From assembly GCA_963920665.1 (NCBI GenBank), contig OY987266.1, positions 15,691,001 through 15,755,000 on the forward strand: 64,000 nt of DNA. The letters are read 5' to 3'. This stretch comes from Straminergon stramineum. Taxonomy: Eukaryota; Streptophyta; Bryopsida; Hypnales; Calliergonaceae. The first letter of the stretch is position 1. Every line of letters begins with the position of its first letter. The position numbers were made by a program, and so were the translations under genes. Positions 1 through 11,994 of the stretch are shown in pieces. The notes under the pieces are model-generated. The model had not been told where the DNA came from, did not search any database, and saw only the letters and a list, made by a program, of their open reading frames with translations.

Positions 1-200
1 NNNNNNNNNNNNNNNNNNNNNNNNNNNNNNNNNNNNNNNNNNNNNNNNNNNNNNNNNNNNNNNNNNNNNNNNNNNNNNNNNNNNNNNNNNNNNNNNNNNN
101 NNNNNNNNNNNNNNNNNNNNNNNNNNNNNNNNNNNNNNNNNNNNNNNNNNNNNNNNNNNNNNNNNNNNNNNNNNNNNNNNNNNNNNNNNNNNNNNNNNNN
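1..200. other. Assembly gap
   Basis: All 200 bases are N. The open frame beginning at 202 runs into the gap, so the start of the next feature is missing for assembly reasons and not necessarily biologically. Confidence 0.98.
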
Positions 201-201
201 A

Positions 202-1842
202 CTAGAAAATGTTGTGGAGGAACAGGTGCCACCTATTGACAAACCAGCAATAGGAATTGTTGATGTTACAACTGCTGCAAACCGAATTCAGAGTTTGTTG
301 ACCGAAGTGAATGACAAGAATGCGGAATTGCATACTTTATATGATGATGTTAACAAATTGAGGGAAGAAATCAAAGAGAAGGACAACATCATCAATCAAT
401 AACAACTTGAGATGGAGGTACTTCGACACGCTCTTGAGGCAACAACATTGACCAATGCTGGTCGGGATCCACGAGGGGAAGCGCAAGGGCCTTCAAATAA
501 TTCTCAAATTCCATTGGAACATGCAGAAGTTGGTGCAACAATGGGTACTCAAGAAGATTTATTGTCCTTCGGAGAATTACCTACGAATGTAGTTGTAGCA
601 ATACCAGTTGACCAAAGCACCCAACTGACGGACGCGCTTGCAAACAATTTGAGATTGAAAAATCAATTGCATGCGTTGATGGAGCATTATTACCAATGGA
701 AGATGGCATGCATCTTTAGTGTTGACAGAACTAGGCAAATGGTGGAAGAATTCAAAAAAATTGACAACAATTACGGCGCACACAATCAAGAGAGGGGTTT
801 TGGTTTGACATCGTGGGCCCTGGTGGATGATCTTTTCAACATGGATGAAATGGCAACCATCAACATTGGTGGTGGACCAACAACCATCAATTGGTCCAAA
901 CATGCTTGGGATTTCAAGAATGCAGTTGGCTCTGCCGTCGACTATCAAGGCAATCCATTACTACTGTGGCCAAATCCTTCAACCTTTGTGCATGATGGAA
1001 CTACATGTCCCATTTGTCTTAATCCATTTGGCCCGGAAGGTGGAATGCACCTAGGCACGTGCAAACATTTGTACCACCCATTCTACCTAATTAGCTTGAT
1101 GATTATTCGCCGACGTTGTACATTGTGCAAGGCTCCTTTCCATGAGCGCTTGTATGAGTTGTTTGGATTAGTTCCCTACATGCCACCGCATTGGGAATTC
1201 AATGCTGAAAATGCCCCTGATTATTCTCAAAAGTGGGGAACAGACTTAGTGTGGAGCTGGAAATTGAACATCCATTCGTTGGACAAACAAAACCTTTGTA
1301 CTGAATGGGGTTGGGAAAGAGATCAGGCTCAAATTGTGGAGGTGTGCCGCCACTTGGTTCCACTAAAAGACAACTTCAACCAAGGAAGACGGAATTTCTT
1401 CTTCCAGTGCTTCAATGGACATTGGAACGAAGCTAGACAATACTTCCAATTTGGACCTCATCCTCGTGGACGGTTATGGGGCATTGATGGAGTTTGCATT
1501 ACTGACAACAATGGGATGCGGATGGAGGAAGACATTGGCATGCCAGACCCTGTTGAACTTGCACAACTATCGGAGTCAGAGTGGCGAGAAACCTTTCGAA
1601 ATGAAGGGATGGACTATTTGTTGGAATAGCATAGCTCAAGAACTCTCCAATGTCTTGAGAGCCTCAAACAATTACAAATATTGAGGGTTATATTAGAGGA
1701 AGATGGACCAGTAAGGAGAACTCGATCCGCAGTTCGTAGACTTCGTTTGGACTCAGATGAAGACCTTCCAGTCCACGCCAGGACACATGACAATGAGGCT
1801 GGACCAAGTGGTAGTGCAAGTAGTCCAATGAACATTGACTAG
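202..1842 (+). pseudogene. Coiled-coil and RING-like ORF, decayed, 5' end in gap
   Basis: One reading frame stays open from the gap to TAG at 1840-1842, apart from an in-frame TAA at 400-402 and TAG at 1627-1629. Both can arise from CAA or CAG by one C-to-T change. The N-terminal part is rich in heptad-like Leu/Ile/Lys/Glu and looks like a coiled coil. A RING-like zinc module lies at about 1006-1140: CPIC, then 14 residues, then C-K-H-L-Y-H, and finally C-T-L-C. The cysteine expected two residues after the last histidine is Tyr (TAC), so one zinc ligand is missing. Downstream is a Trp-rich region and an acidic, Ser/Gly-rich tail ending at 1842. RING proteins are usually E3 ubiquitin ligases, but with a lost ligand and two stops this copy is unlikely to work. 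I do not recognise the exact family; its setting suggests a transposon-carried ORF. Confidence 0.6.
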
Positions 1843-2040
1843 GTATAGTTTAGGGTGTTTTAGCTAGTGAGCTTAGGTTTTCTTAGAAGACTTACTTTCC
1901 TAGCATTATATAGGCTTATATACTTTCCTACTTTATATTACACTATGCATATGAAATATATATGATTTTGTTTTGAATGGTTTTGCCCAAATTGACTTCG
2001 TTTATTTTTTGCACATACTCATTTGAAACGACTTGTCAAC
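1843..2040. other. AT-rich 3' flank of the RING-like ORF
   Basis: Short AT-rich stretch with T-rich and TATA-like runs, plausible as a 3' untranslated or terminator region. No clear polyadenylation site can be assigned. Confidence 0.3.
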
Positions 2041-3730
2041 TTCATACATATTAAAATTATTTATACCATGAAATGAAATGTCATTGAAATGGAGTAAAAT
2101 TCATTCCCAATTTCCAATCAATGAATAAAATTAGGGAAGGACCACAAATGTCATTTAATAGGAAAAAAACACTTTTGAAATGTCGTTAATGTAAAGGAAA
2201 TAAGGAATGATGGAACCCAAAAAAAATGGGATGGTAATAGGTACATATTTAATTGCAAAATACTGAAATAGGCAAAGGAATGATGGAGAAAAGCAAAAAA
2301 TAGGGAAAGAATGATATACCAAAAAATAAATGGCATTGAGTTGGGATCGAATGATCTTGCAAATCAAGCCCCAAAAAATTAGAATGGGTTTAGGGAATAC
2401 AAAAATTAAATGCACTTGGGTTGAGATGGAGCAGTTTGCTAATCAAGCACAAAAAAATTAGGAAGGGAACGATCAATGAAAAAAAAATGGCATTGAGTTG
2501 GAAAAAATTTAGGAAGAGAATAATAATGCCATTTAGTTCTTGTATAACTTGGGATGAAACAATTTTGCTAATCAAGCAAAAAAAATCAGAAAGGGAATGA
2601 ATCCTACCAAAAAAATGGCATGGAAGTGTATTGTTATCCGAAGCACCAAAAATTGGGAAAGGTAAATGGGAATCATTAAATTGGGATGGAAATAGGTACA
2701 TATCCAATAAAATGGTTACCAAAAAATGACCATAAAATAAAATTGAAAACTTTAAATTAGGGAAGGAAGTAAAATGTCTTTGAGTTAGAATAGGATTTAA
2801 TAAATAAAAAAGTTAGTGAAAAAAATGAAATGTCATTGAATTGGATTAGGATTCAATGGGGATAAAATTTAGGTAAGGAAATGAAATGTCATTGAGTTGA
2901 AATAGGATTCAAATATTCAATGATAAAAAAAATTAGGTGAAGAAATGTAATGTCATTGAATTGGAATAGGATTTAATGATTAAAACATTTAGGGAATGAA
3001 ATTAAATGTCATTGAATTGGAGTAGGATTCATTTCCAATCAATGACAAAAAATAGTCAAGGGAAAGAAATGTCAATCCATTGGAATGTAAGTGCATTTTA
3101 AATGTTAATAAAAGCAAACAAATGTGAAAGAGATATCAAACAAATCTTATTTTTGATTACCTATTTTTTCATATGAGAAATGGGAAGTGAATGGAAAGAC
3201 TCCAATTTGGTACTATAAAAAACATTTATTATTGAGTTGGGATGGAAGAATTTTGCTAATGAGTAAAAAAAATAGGAAAGGGAATGATGGAACAAAAAAA
3301 AGCTTGCTTAAAGTTGGAATAAAAGAGTTTTAGGAATAAATGAAGGAAAAAAAAATGGAAAGCAAAAAAAATAGGAAAGGAAATGACGCAACAAATAAAT
3401 ATTGGCATGGAGTTGGAATAAAAGAGTTTTACGAATTAATGAAGAAAAAAAATAGGAAAGCAAAAGAAAATAGGAAAGGAAGTGAGTTGGATGAATAAAT
3501 ATTGGCATGGAGTTGGAATAAAAGAGTTTAAGGAACTAATGAAGAAAAAAATGGTGGAACAAAAAACAGAGGGCAAGTAGTTGAAATGGAAGTGTTTAAA
3601 GAGTTCATGAAGCCAAAAAGAAAATTGAATGATTTACAAAAAAATTAATGGCATTGAGGTGGGATGGAAGAGTTTTAGGAATGAAGCCCCCCAAGATAGG
3701 AAAGGGAATTATGGAATTAAAAATTCAAGT
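2040..3730 (+). repeat. Degenerate AT-rich satellite, block 1
   Basis: About 1.7 kb built from diverged units of roughly 70-90 bp. Recurring words are TGGCATTGAGTTGG, GGGATGGAAGAGTTTTAGGAA, AAAAAATAGGAAAGGGAATGA and GGAACAAAAAA. Indels have blurred the unit length. Open frames here are translations of the repeat and not genes. A second block of the same satellite lies at 6040-7430. Confidence 0.75.
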
Positions 3731-3956
3731 GACTTATTGAAGGCCTAGAATTTTTTTTTAACTCCCTACTATTTCTTTCATTTTAAACAAAATGCAGTTT
3801 TACCCTTTTATCTAGTACACTACATTTCCAAAACATTTCCTAAATATTTCCTCAAAGTGTCCTAAACACTTTAGAATTTAGAGTCTTTTTTTTACACCCT
3901 AAACTATTTGTTGGTTCAAAGTAGTTTGAAGTGTTACAAGAAGTAAGGAAAAACAT

Positions 3957-4570
3957 TTTCCACCACAACGAAGGGGACATGCTCTTCCATGAAGTTTCTT
4001 CCAAATCTTAGTCAGTGGAGCTCTTTATTTGGCATCTTGCTTTCATTGTCTTGTGGGAATCCAAAACAAGTTGTTCAGGCTATAATTAGTGGTTCCCCCG
4101 CTCCAAAAAAAGGAATGATTGAAGGATGTCAAGCCCAAGCGCATTTCAAAGTCCTGCCTCCTGTGCTGGATGAGCACGTCCACGCCTTGGAGTCCACACC
4201 TTGACTTCAAGTCCACACCCTAGAGTCCACACCCTGCCTTCAAGTCCACGCCCTGGAGTCCGTGCCTTGACTACAAGTCCACACTATGGAGTTTGTGATT
4301 TAGCTGCGCTCTCTCAAATTCTTCCGCCTCTGTGAATTGTCCGCCCTGGAGTCCGCGCCCTGACACAGCCTATTCAGCGAAAACATTTGTGAGAGAAAGC
4401 ATTCTTGTCTCTCCACGAATATGAGGACTCTAAAGCAAGGTGTGGCAGCATTTAATGTTTCCCTCTTTCCATGAAAAGGGGGGACACCATCTTTCAAGAC
4501 CATTAAATAGGAAGAAGGAGGGATCCCATGCCCAGTGCATCCCTATGTGTGCACCCACATTTCTATAGTG
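3957..4570 (+). repeat. Duplicated 600-bp module, copy 1
   Basis: This segment is close to identical by eye to 7433-8045, starting at ACCACAA-GAAGGGGACATG and running through CCATTAAATAGGAAGAAGG to GTGCATCCCTATGTG. It follows the satellite block in both places. It carries short GC-rich repeats of the form AGTCCACGCCCTGGAGTCC. The 71-codon frame at 3989-4204 has an equivalent in the second copy but reads into the repeat tract, so I do not call it a gene. Confidence 0.75.
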
Positions 4571-4800
4571 GAGTTTCGCCCAGAAGTTCGCACCTTGTTA
4601 TGGAGTCCACGCCCTAAAGTCCATGCCTTGTTATAGAGTCCAAGCCCTAAAGTCCATGCCCTATTATGGAGTCCAAGCCCTAAAGTCCATGCCCTATAAT
4701 GACATCCACGCCCTGGAGTCCGCGCCCTAACTTCAAGTCTCCGCCCTCACTTGGAGTCCCCGCCCTGGAGTCCCTGCCCTATGATGATGTCCACGCCCTG
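4571..4800 (+). repeat. Short GC-rich tandem repeats (AGTCCRYGCCCT type)
   Basis: Repeats of about 17-35 bp built on AGTCCACGCCCTGGAGTCC and AAAGTCCATGCCCT, much richer in G+C than their surroundings. Similar tracts are at about 4190-4290, 7650-7760, 8040-8120 and 12425-12540, on both sides of the hAT ORF. That placement suits subterminal repeats of a DNA transposon. Confidence 0.65.
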
Positions 4801-6040
4801 AGTAGCGCCAGCGCAGTGAAGTTCCACCCTCCAACTTCTTGAATTATTGTGGCCAAGGGTTTCAAGAGTGCAGGGTTTAGGATTTAGGGTTTGAGTTAAT
4901 GGCTTAGGGTTGAATTAAATAACAAATAGATGTAGCAATTACCTTTAGAAAAGAACCCTTCTCATGCATTGAAATCAATATAACTTGTAAGTTCATGTGA
5001 AAATCAATTTCTTGTACCAATGATTTGTAATCATGGATTGGCATTCACAATCATTCTACTTCAATTTAACTTGTACGTTCAATTAAGCAAGAGTCCCTTG
5101 TGCCAAGTAATAAAAAAAAATGAATCCCTTTACATTTATTTATTTTTAACAAATGGAAAGAACCATTGCATAAAAAAAAATACACAACAGGCCAAGCTAC
5201 AAAGGCTAGGCAATGAAGAGATATGAGCAAAAACAAACAATCCCTTTACATTTAGAAGAAAATGTAACTTGTAATTTCTCGTTTCTGAAATAAATTTCTT
5301 TTAGTTAATATGCCTCAAATTGAATCCTTTATTACAAATAATGGATTTGAAGAAATAAAACCTATGGGTTCATTAATAAAATTCATTCTATCAATTATTC
5401 CAAAAACCCTTATACCAAGCATTTTCAAATATTAGTCCCTTCACGTGAATCCAAAAGAATTGAAGATCTGAGCTTCCATTCAAAAACCATCCCTTCTAGC
5501 TATTTTTTTAGAAATGGTTCCCTTCCAAGTTATCCAACCCCCCAAAATGGCATTGACTTCAAATGTAAGTGCTTTGAAATTCAATGCCCCTAACGAGGGA
5601 TGGGGTCACCCAAACTTTCGTAAATTTAATTTTGGTATGATTCAAAACTTTAGTTACAAGTTAGAATGTTTGAGCCTAAGGGCCTAAATCCCAAACACAA
5701 ATACTTGAATTTGTTTTTTTGCTAAAATATAATTCTAGCAAAGAAAAATAAGGAGAAAGAAATCCAAGGAAGAGAATTCAAGGCAAGCAGGGAATCCAAG
5801 GGTAGGATCCGATGTAAGGCCCTACAATTCTATTTTATACAAAATTGGGACCTAAATGGATAGGAAATTTTTTTTTGACTATTTTCCTTTTTATTAAAGA
5901 GTCTTTTGGCCCCTGTACCATAAACAAATGGGTTATATTTTTCTACTCAAGATTTAATGCAAAGTATCCATTGTCATTCTTGATTTTCTAATGCATATGA
6001 TGGACTTTAACTTCATATTTTTTTTATTATCTATTTTTTT
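4801..6040. other. AT-rich stretch without a recognisable gene
   Basis: Apart from short low-complexity runs and a few chance frames, I see no gene, RNA or clear element boundary here. Confidence 0.5.
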
Positions 6041-7430
6041 ATGACATGTGAAGAGAATGGAAATGTATTGTAAAAAAATTTATCATTGAGTTGGAATGGA
6101 GTTGGGATGGAGTGACCCTAAAGATTTAATGCAAGGTGTCAATTGCCAATGTTGATTTTCTAATGCATATGATAGCCTTTAACCTCAATTTTTTTTCTTA
6201 CCTATTTTGTGTATATGACATGCAAAGAGAATGGAAAGACTTCAATTTGATACCGTAAAAATAATTTATCATTGAGTTGGGATACCACAAAACTAAATGG
6301 CCTTGAGTTGGAATGTAAAAGTTTTGCTAATCAAGCCAAAAAAATAGGGAGTGAATGATATACAAAAAATAAAGTGCATTGAGGTGGGATGGAACAATTT
6401 TGCTAATCAAGCCAAAAAAAACTAGGGAGAGAATGATATACAAAAAATAAAGGGCATTGGGATGGCATGGGATAATGTTGCAAATGAAGCCCAAAAAAAA
6501 TTAGGAAGTAAATGATATACCAAAAAATAAATGGCATTGAGTTGGGATAGAATAATCTTGCAAATCAAACCAAAAAAAATTAGAAAGGGTTTAGGGAATA
6601 CAAAAATTAAATCATTTCAATGGCCTTGGGGCTTGGGTTGGAATAGAGCAATTTTGCTAATCAAGCCCAAAAAAACTAGGAAGGGAATAATAATGCCATT
6701 TAGTTTTTGTATAACTTGGGATGGAACAACTTTCCTAATCAAGCAAATAAAATAGGAAAGGGAATTAATCCACCCCCCAAAAATGGCATGGAAGTGTTTA
6801 GGAATCCAAAGCCAAAAAAAATAGGAAAGGGAATGGTGGAACAAAAAACAAATGGCATTTAGTTGAAATGGAAGTGTTTAAGGAGTTCAAGAAGCCAAAA
6901 AAAAAAGAATGGCATTGAGGTGGGATGGAAGAGTTTTAGGAATGAAGCAAACACAAAAAAAAAAGGAAAGATAATGATGGAACAAAAAATTAATGGCTTT
7001 GAATTGGGGTGGGAGAACTTTAGGAAATAAGCAAAAATGAAATAGGAAAGGGAATGATTCAACAAATAAAGATCAGATGGAGTTGGAAGAAAACTAGAAA
7101 AGAGTCTTGCCAAATAATGAAGCAAAACAAAATAGAAAAGGAGATGATTCAACAAATAAATAAAAACTATGAATTGGGATGGGAGAGTTTTAGGAATGAT
7201 CCAAAAAAATAGGGAAAGGAATGATGGACCAAAAAATGAACATTTGGCTTTGAATTGGGATGGGAGAGTTTTAGGAACAAAATAGAAGAAAGAATGATTC
7301 AACCAAAAGAAAAAAAATTAGTATAAGTTGGAATGTGAGAGTTTTAGGAATGAAGCCAAAAAAATAGGAGAGAGAATGATCCAAACGCAAATGAATGGCA
7401 TAGAGTTGGGATGGGAGAGCTTTGCTAACA
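6040..7430 (+). repeat. Degenerate AT-rich satellite, block 2
   Basis: Same degenerate satellite as 2040-3730, with units around TGGCATTGAGTTGGGATGGA and AAATAGGAAAGGGAATGATG. It ends where the second copy of the 600-bp module starts at about 7433. Confidence 0.75.
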
Positions 7431-7432
7431 TC

Positions 7433-8045
7433 TTTCACCACAATGAAGGGGACATGTTCTTCCATGAAGTTTCGTCCAAATCTTAGTCAATGGAGCTCTT
7501 TATTTGGCATCTTGCTTTCATTGTCTTGTCGGAATCCAAAACAAGTTGTTCAAGCTATAATTAATGGTTCCCCCGCTCCAAAAAAAGGAATAATTGAAGG
7601 ATGTCAAGCCCAAGCGCATTTCAAAGTCCTGCCTCTTGTGCTGGACAAGCACGTCCACGCCTTGGAGTCCGCGCCCTAACTTCAAGTCCACGCCCTGGAG
7701 TTCGCGCCTTGACTTTAAGTCCGTGCCCTGACTTCAAGTCCACACTATGGATTTCGTGATTTAGCTGCGCTCTCTCAAGTTCTTCCGCCTCTATGAATTG
7801 TCCACCCTGGAGTCCACGCCCTGACACAGCCCATTCAGCGAAAACATTTGTGAGAGAAAGCATTCTTGTCTCTCCACGAATATGAGGACTCTAAAGCAAG
7901 GTGTGACAGCATTTCATGTTTCCCTCTTTCCATGAAAAGGGGGGACACCATCTTCCAAGACCATTAAATAGGAAGAAGGAGGGATCCCATGCCCAGTGCA
8001 TCCCTATGTGCGCACCCACATTTCTGTAGTAGAGTTTCGCCCTGG
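7433..8045 (+). repeat. Duplicated 600-bp module, copy 2
   Basis: Second copy of the 3957-4570 segment. Here it is followed by more GC-rich AGTCCRCGCCC repeats, a TATA box at 8253 and then the hAT ORF. The module may therefore belong to the 5' region of the hAT element, with copy 1 a detached duplicate. Confidence 0.75.
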
Positions 8046-8252
8046 AGTCCACACCCTAACTTCAAGTCCCCGCCCTAGAGTCCGCGTCCTACCTTCCTGT
8101 TCGCGCCCTAATGCCAGGGATTCAAGTGTAAATTGTGAACGTCCTCCAAAAATTCTCAAAGTGTGCGTCCATGCCCTACACTTTGGGAATGAAGAAGTCT
8201 GCGCCGTGCTGCCACGCACATCGGTGAAGTCCATGCCCCTACATTCCCTAAG

Positions 8253-8260
8253 TATATAAA
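8253..8260 (+). promoter_or_regulatory. TATA box upstream of hAT ORF
   Basis: TATATAAA lies in AAGTATATAAAGAAAAGG about 180 bases before the open frame at 8437 and 260 bases before the more likely ATG at 8521. It directly follows the GC-rich repeats. Position and sequence suit a plant core promoter; use is inferred. Confidence 0.45.
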
Positions 8261-8520
8261 GAAAAGGAAGACCCAGCATTCCCCACATTTGTCACTTGGC
8301 CTCTATCTCTTGGACTTCAATTCATTTTGAGCTCCTTGTGAGTCTACTTGGGTGGCAGATGGCCCTAGTTTGATGCTGAGGTGATGTCAAAATCAGTTCA
8401 AGCAGTGGATTAGCGCTAACTGCTGTTACTGATACTTTGTTTGGTATATCTACAATCTTTTTAACTTCAATACAAAGGAGGAGGAAGACATTTGAAATTA
8501 TTTGTGAACGGTTGAATGCA

Positions 8521-11500
8521 ATGGCAAGTCAAAGGAAACAGACTAAGGAATGGGAACCATGGTTGAACTTTACGGAGAATGGGATTAAGGTGACTTGTGT
8601 TTTCTGTGCTGGGACCTTCAGTTACAAACGTGAGCGTGCTTTTGCACATTTCAGATATGGCTCAAAATCGGAGAGGTCAATTTGTCGAAGTATGCCTCAT
8701 CATGTGCGACATAGATTTGCCAATTGTACAGGTTTTGTCCCGCTACGAATGGATGTCGGGGACATGTATGAAGGAGAACCAATTTAAAGTGCGCCATCTA
8801 GAGCAACTGCACGTGCAAGTTCAAGTGAAGCCACTGAAAATGAGGTGACGGGTGGGATCAATGGTGGGAGAGCGGAAGAAGGGGCAAACGTTTGAGAAGG
8901 AAATGATATTCTACAAACATCATATAGTCTTGCTGGATCAAATTCTACGAGATCTGGATCACTACATCAGCAGCGCATGGCAAATGCATTCAACATTGCA
9001 AAGAAGAAGGAGTTGGATGAGAAGTGGGCAAGTTTTTTCTATGAAGCAAATGTGCCATTTAATGTGGCAAGGCATCCAGCTTTCATTGAGGCTGTGAAGG
9101 CAACCTCACAGGCAAGGTTTGAATATAGTCCACCTTCTTACCATCAGTTCAGGACTAATTTAATTGAACTGAGGAGGTTGCAAATTGAGAAGCAGATTCA
9201 AGAGAAGGTTAGATTTGTTGTCAAGCACTATGGGGTGTCGATATGCACCGATGGTTGGGATGATGTCAATCGGAGGCCCCTCATGAATGTGATGATGTCA
9301 TGCCCTGCAGGTGATGTATTTTTGGGGTCAATTGATACTACCTCGCAAAAGAAAACCATGCACAACATAGTAGACCAAATGAAAGTGTACATTGAGAAGG
9401 TGGATACCAAATATGTGACACAAGTGTGCACAAATAATGCAACAAACATGCTTGGGGCATTGCAAGACATCACTCAAACATATCTGCACATTTTTGCGCA
9501 AGGCTGCATGGCACATGCACTGGATCTCATGTTGGAAGATTGGGCCAAAATCCAAGAATTTTCAAATTTAATTGGTAGGGCAAAAAGATTGTGCCAATAC
9601 ATTCGAAACCATCATGCAACCATGTTGGTTTTCCGTGAGTTGAGTCCGAATCTGCAACTCATAGTGCCTAGCGAAACCCGCTTCACTTGTAATTTCCTCA
9701 TGTTATAGCAAGTGGTGAAACTCAGAGGAGTCTTGGAGCGGTTAAATAACCACCCGCATGTTCTAAATTACTTTGATACCCTACAGAACGAACAAAATGG
9801 ACTGCAGGCAGCTACCGCTTCAGGTAATGTCAGAAGAACCATTCAAGATGTGGCTTTCTGGCAACGATGTGTGAATTACGTGTACATGACTGAAGACGTA
9901 TTGAAGGCTTTGCGTGTGTTTGATGGACAAGAACCAGCCATGGGTCGGGCGTGGCTCGTAATGCACAATTTGCGAGGGCACGTGTATTCTTTAAGAGAAC
10001 CACCTTTGAGCTTACATGATGACATAGCAATCATTTTGGAAGCATTTTTCAATGAAAGATGGAACATGGTTTTTGAAGATACACACTACGCTGTGGCCCT
10101 GTTGAATCCATATCTCTTGGATAATGTGGCGCTCAGGGTAGATGGAACTGCCCTACGTGCATTGTATAGAGTCATCTGCAAGATGGCACATTCAGTGGGT
10201 GTGAATTTCGATGATGTGTTGGTGGAATTAACAGAATTTGAGGAGGATAGTCGACCATACAGTCGAGCTATGACACCCAACATCCGTGTGACACAAATGC
10301 TTCCCCACCAATGGTGGCACAGGGTTGGAGATCGGACTCTTTCAAAAATTGCCGTGCGTCTTTTATCCCTCACGTGTTCTGCCAGCTCTTGTGAAAGGAA
10401 TTGGAGTATGTATTCCTTTGTTCACAATAAGGTCCGAAATCGATTAGCCCCCGAAAAGGCAAAGTCATTGGTATATATTTATACCAATAGCCGTGTACTT
10501 CAGCAGTGACCAGGAGTCGATCTAGTTCGTTGGTATGATGCAAATATGTATTCGGAGGATTCCGAACCAAATACCCTTGGTCTGCTCCTGGCGAATGAAC
10601 GCAATCAGGAATTGGACGCAATGCAAGCAGAGGAAGAAGAAGAGGTTGATGGAGAAGCCTACATAGCACCTTAAAAATATCCGACAAACCCAGATCTTTG
10701 GAGGCGAGGAGCTGATCACCTCGAGGAAGTAAGGAACTACTATGGAGATGTTGATGATGGAGAGGAGGAACTCCTTAATGGTTGTTGGGGTCCTTCAGGG
10801 CCACCCATTCCACCCAATCCACGTCGCAGTCCTTTACCTCCACTTCCTCAAAATGAAGGGATCGTTGAAGTCCCCGCTTTGTCGTCTTCTTTAGAGACCG
10901 ACAATCCAAATGACGATGACGTTGATGATGGTATTTCCCATAACAACAACAACGATGATGACAACCTCCCTCCAGGAAATGGCGGCGGAAATGGAAATGG
11001 CGGTGGAAATGAAGATGGCGACATAAACACGGGGAGGAATGCAAATCCAAACCATGGAGGATCTTCTCACAATCGAGATGGCAATATAGGGCCTACAGGA
11101 GTGGCGCCATCAACTCGAAACATTAGAGCTATTCAAGGACATCATGACAGAAACGTTAGAAATGCAAGACTGGCATGCCCTATTGCAAGAAACCAATCGG
11201 TTGGTAATGTGAGAAGGCCTTTTGATCCAGAGCATGTGGACCCTAATGATGTTTTTGCATTTGTAGAACCACTAGAAGACCTTGCCCGTGTACCCGCTCC
11301 AGTTGAGGGCCATCCTACTATTTCTGACCAAGGTATACAAACGCCACATTCCATAGATCCATCTTCAGTAACAAATTCCAATGCCATCCGAAGACCCTCT
11401 CCAGCAGGGTTAGGCTCTCTGGGGAATGTTGATTTGACTCTGCAAAGCGTTTCACATGGTACCATTGGTGGTAGACCACCTATGGCCCCTCGGCCCCCTG

Positions 11501-11994
11501 TTCGTCATGAACTAGGTCAATATCAACAAGGCTATGGACAGACGAAAGGCCGTGGAGGAAGTAGAGGCCGTAGACAAAGAGAAGGTCAACTTATTGGAGA
11601 AGCATCATCATCAAGGCCTACTAATCATCTACTCCTTGGAATTGAGGCAAGAGATCCAAATAGGGTGATAGAACCGTTCCTAAGTACATACGTACCAAGA
11701 CCTAGTGGGTCAACCCTGGCATTTGTTGTTCCAACAATTCCAAGTGGGCCCACTATAAATTCTGATGCAGAAGACCCCAACGCACAATGACATAAGAGGT
11801 TCAAGCGCAAACGTAGTCAAGGTCAAACTACAATAGAACTTTGAAATGAAAACTCGGAAGTTGAGGGACATTGGACCATAGACAGTGGTGAAGCAGAAGA
11901 TGAATATGACAGCAACGAAGATGCGAATGATGAGGCACTAGAGGATGATGATGTTATTGTTTGAGATGCTAATGCAGCGGATCCAAGTGCTTAA
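8521..11994 (+). pseudogene. DUF659-type hAT transposase, stop-riddled
   Basis: One frame runs for about 3.5 kb and is broken only by stops at 8785 (TAA), 8893 (TGA), 9706 (TAG), 10507 (TGA), 10672 (TAA), 11788, 11842 and 11962 (TGA), before TAA at 11992. I saw no frameshift. The start is probably ATG 8521, although the frame is open from 8437. Order of domains: BED-like zinc finger (CVFC, then H and C spacing, about 8587-8700); DUF659/RNase H-like core (ICTDGW with the first catalytic Asp at about 9240; CTNNATNM at about 9427, where the family usually has Asp); C-terminal hAT dimerisation region (SSCERNWS at about 10384, then RNRL). A tail of about 490 codons rich in Asn, Gly, Asp and Pro follows, with an RGG-like patch (GRGGSRGRR). 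hAT transposases cut and paste elements with 8-bp target duplications. This copy looks dead: stops plus the lost Asp. Confidence 0.85.

Noticed and set aside
2151..7465. Many 60-150 codon minus-strand frames rich in Phe, Leu and Ser
   Set aside because: They are translations of the A-rich satellite on the opposite strand.
8521..11994. Stop codons read as Gln/Arg (alternative code) or restored by RNA editing
   Set aside because: The phosphate transporter uses TGA as a normal stop and has no internal stops. U-to-C editing is an organellar process in some land plants, whereas this is nuclear repeat DNA. Deamination of methylated cytosine explains the pattern without new biology.
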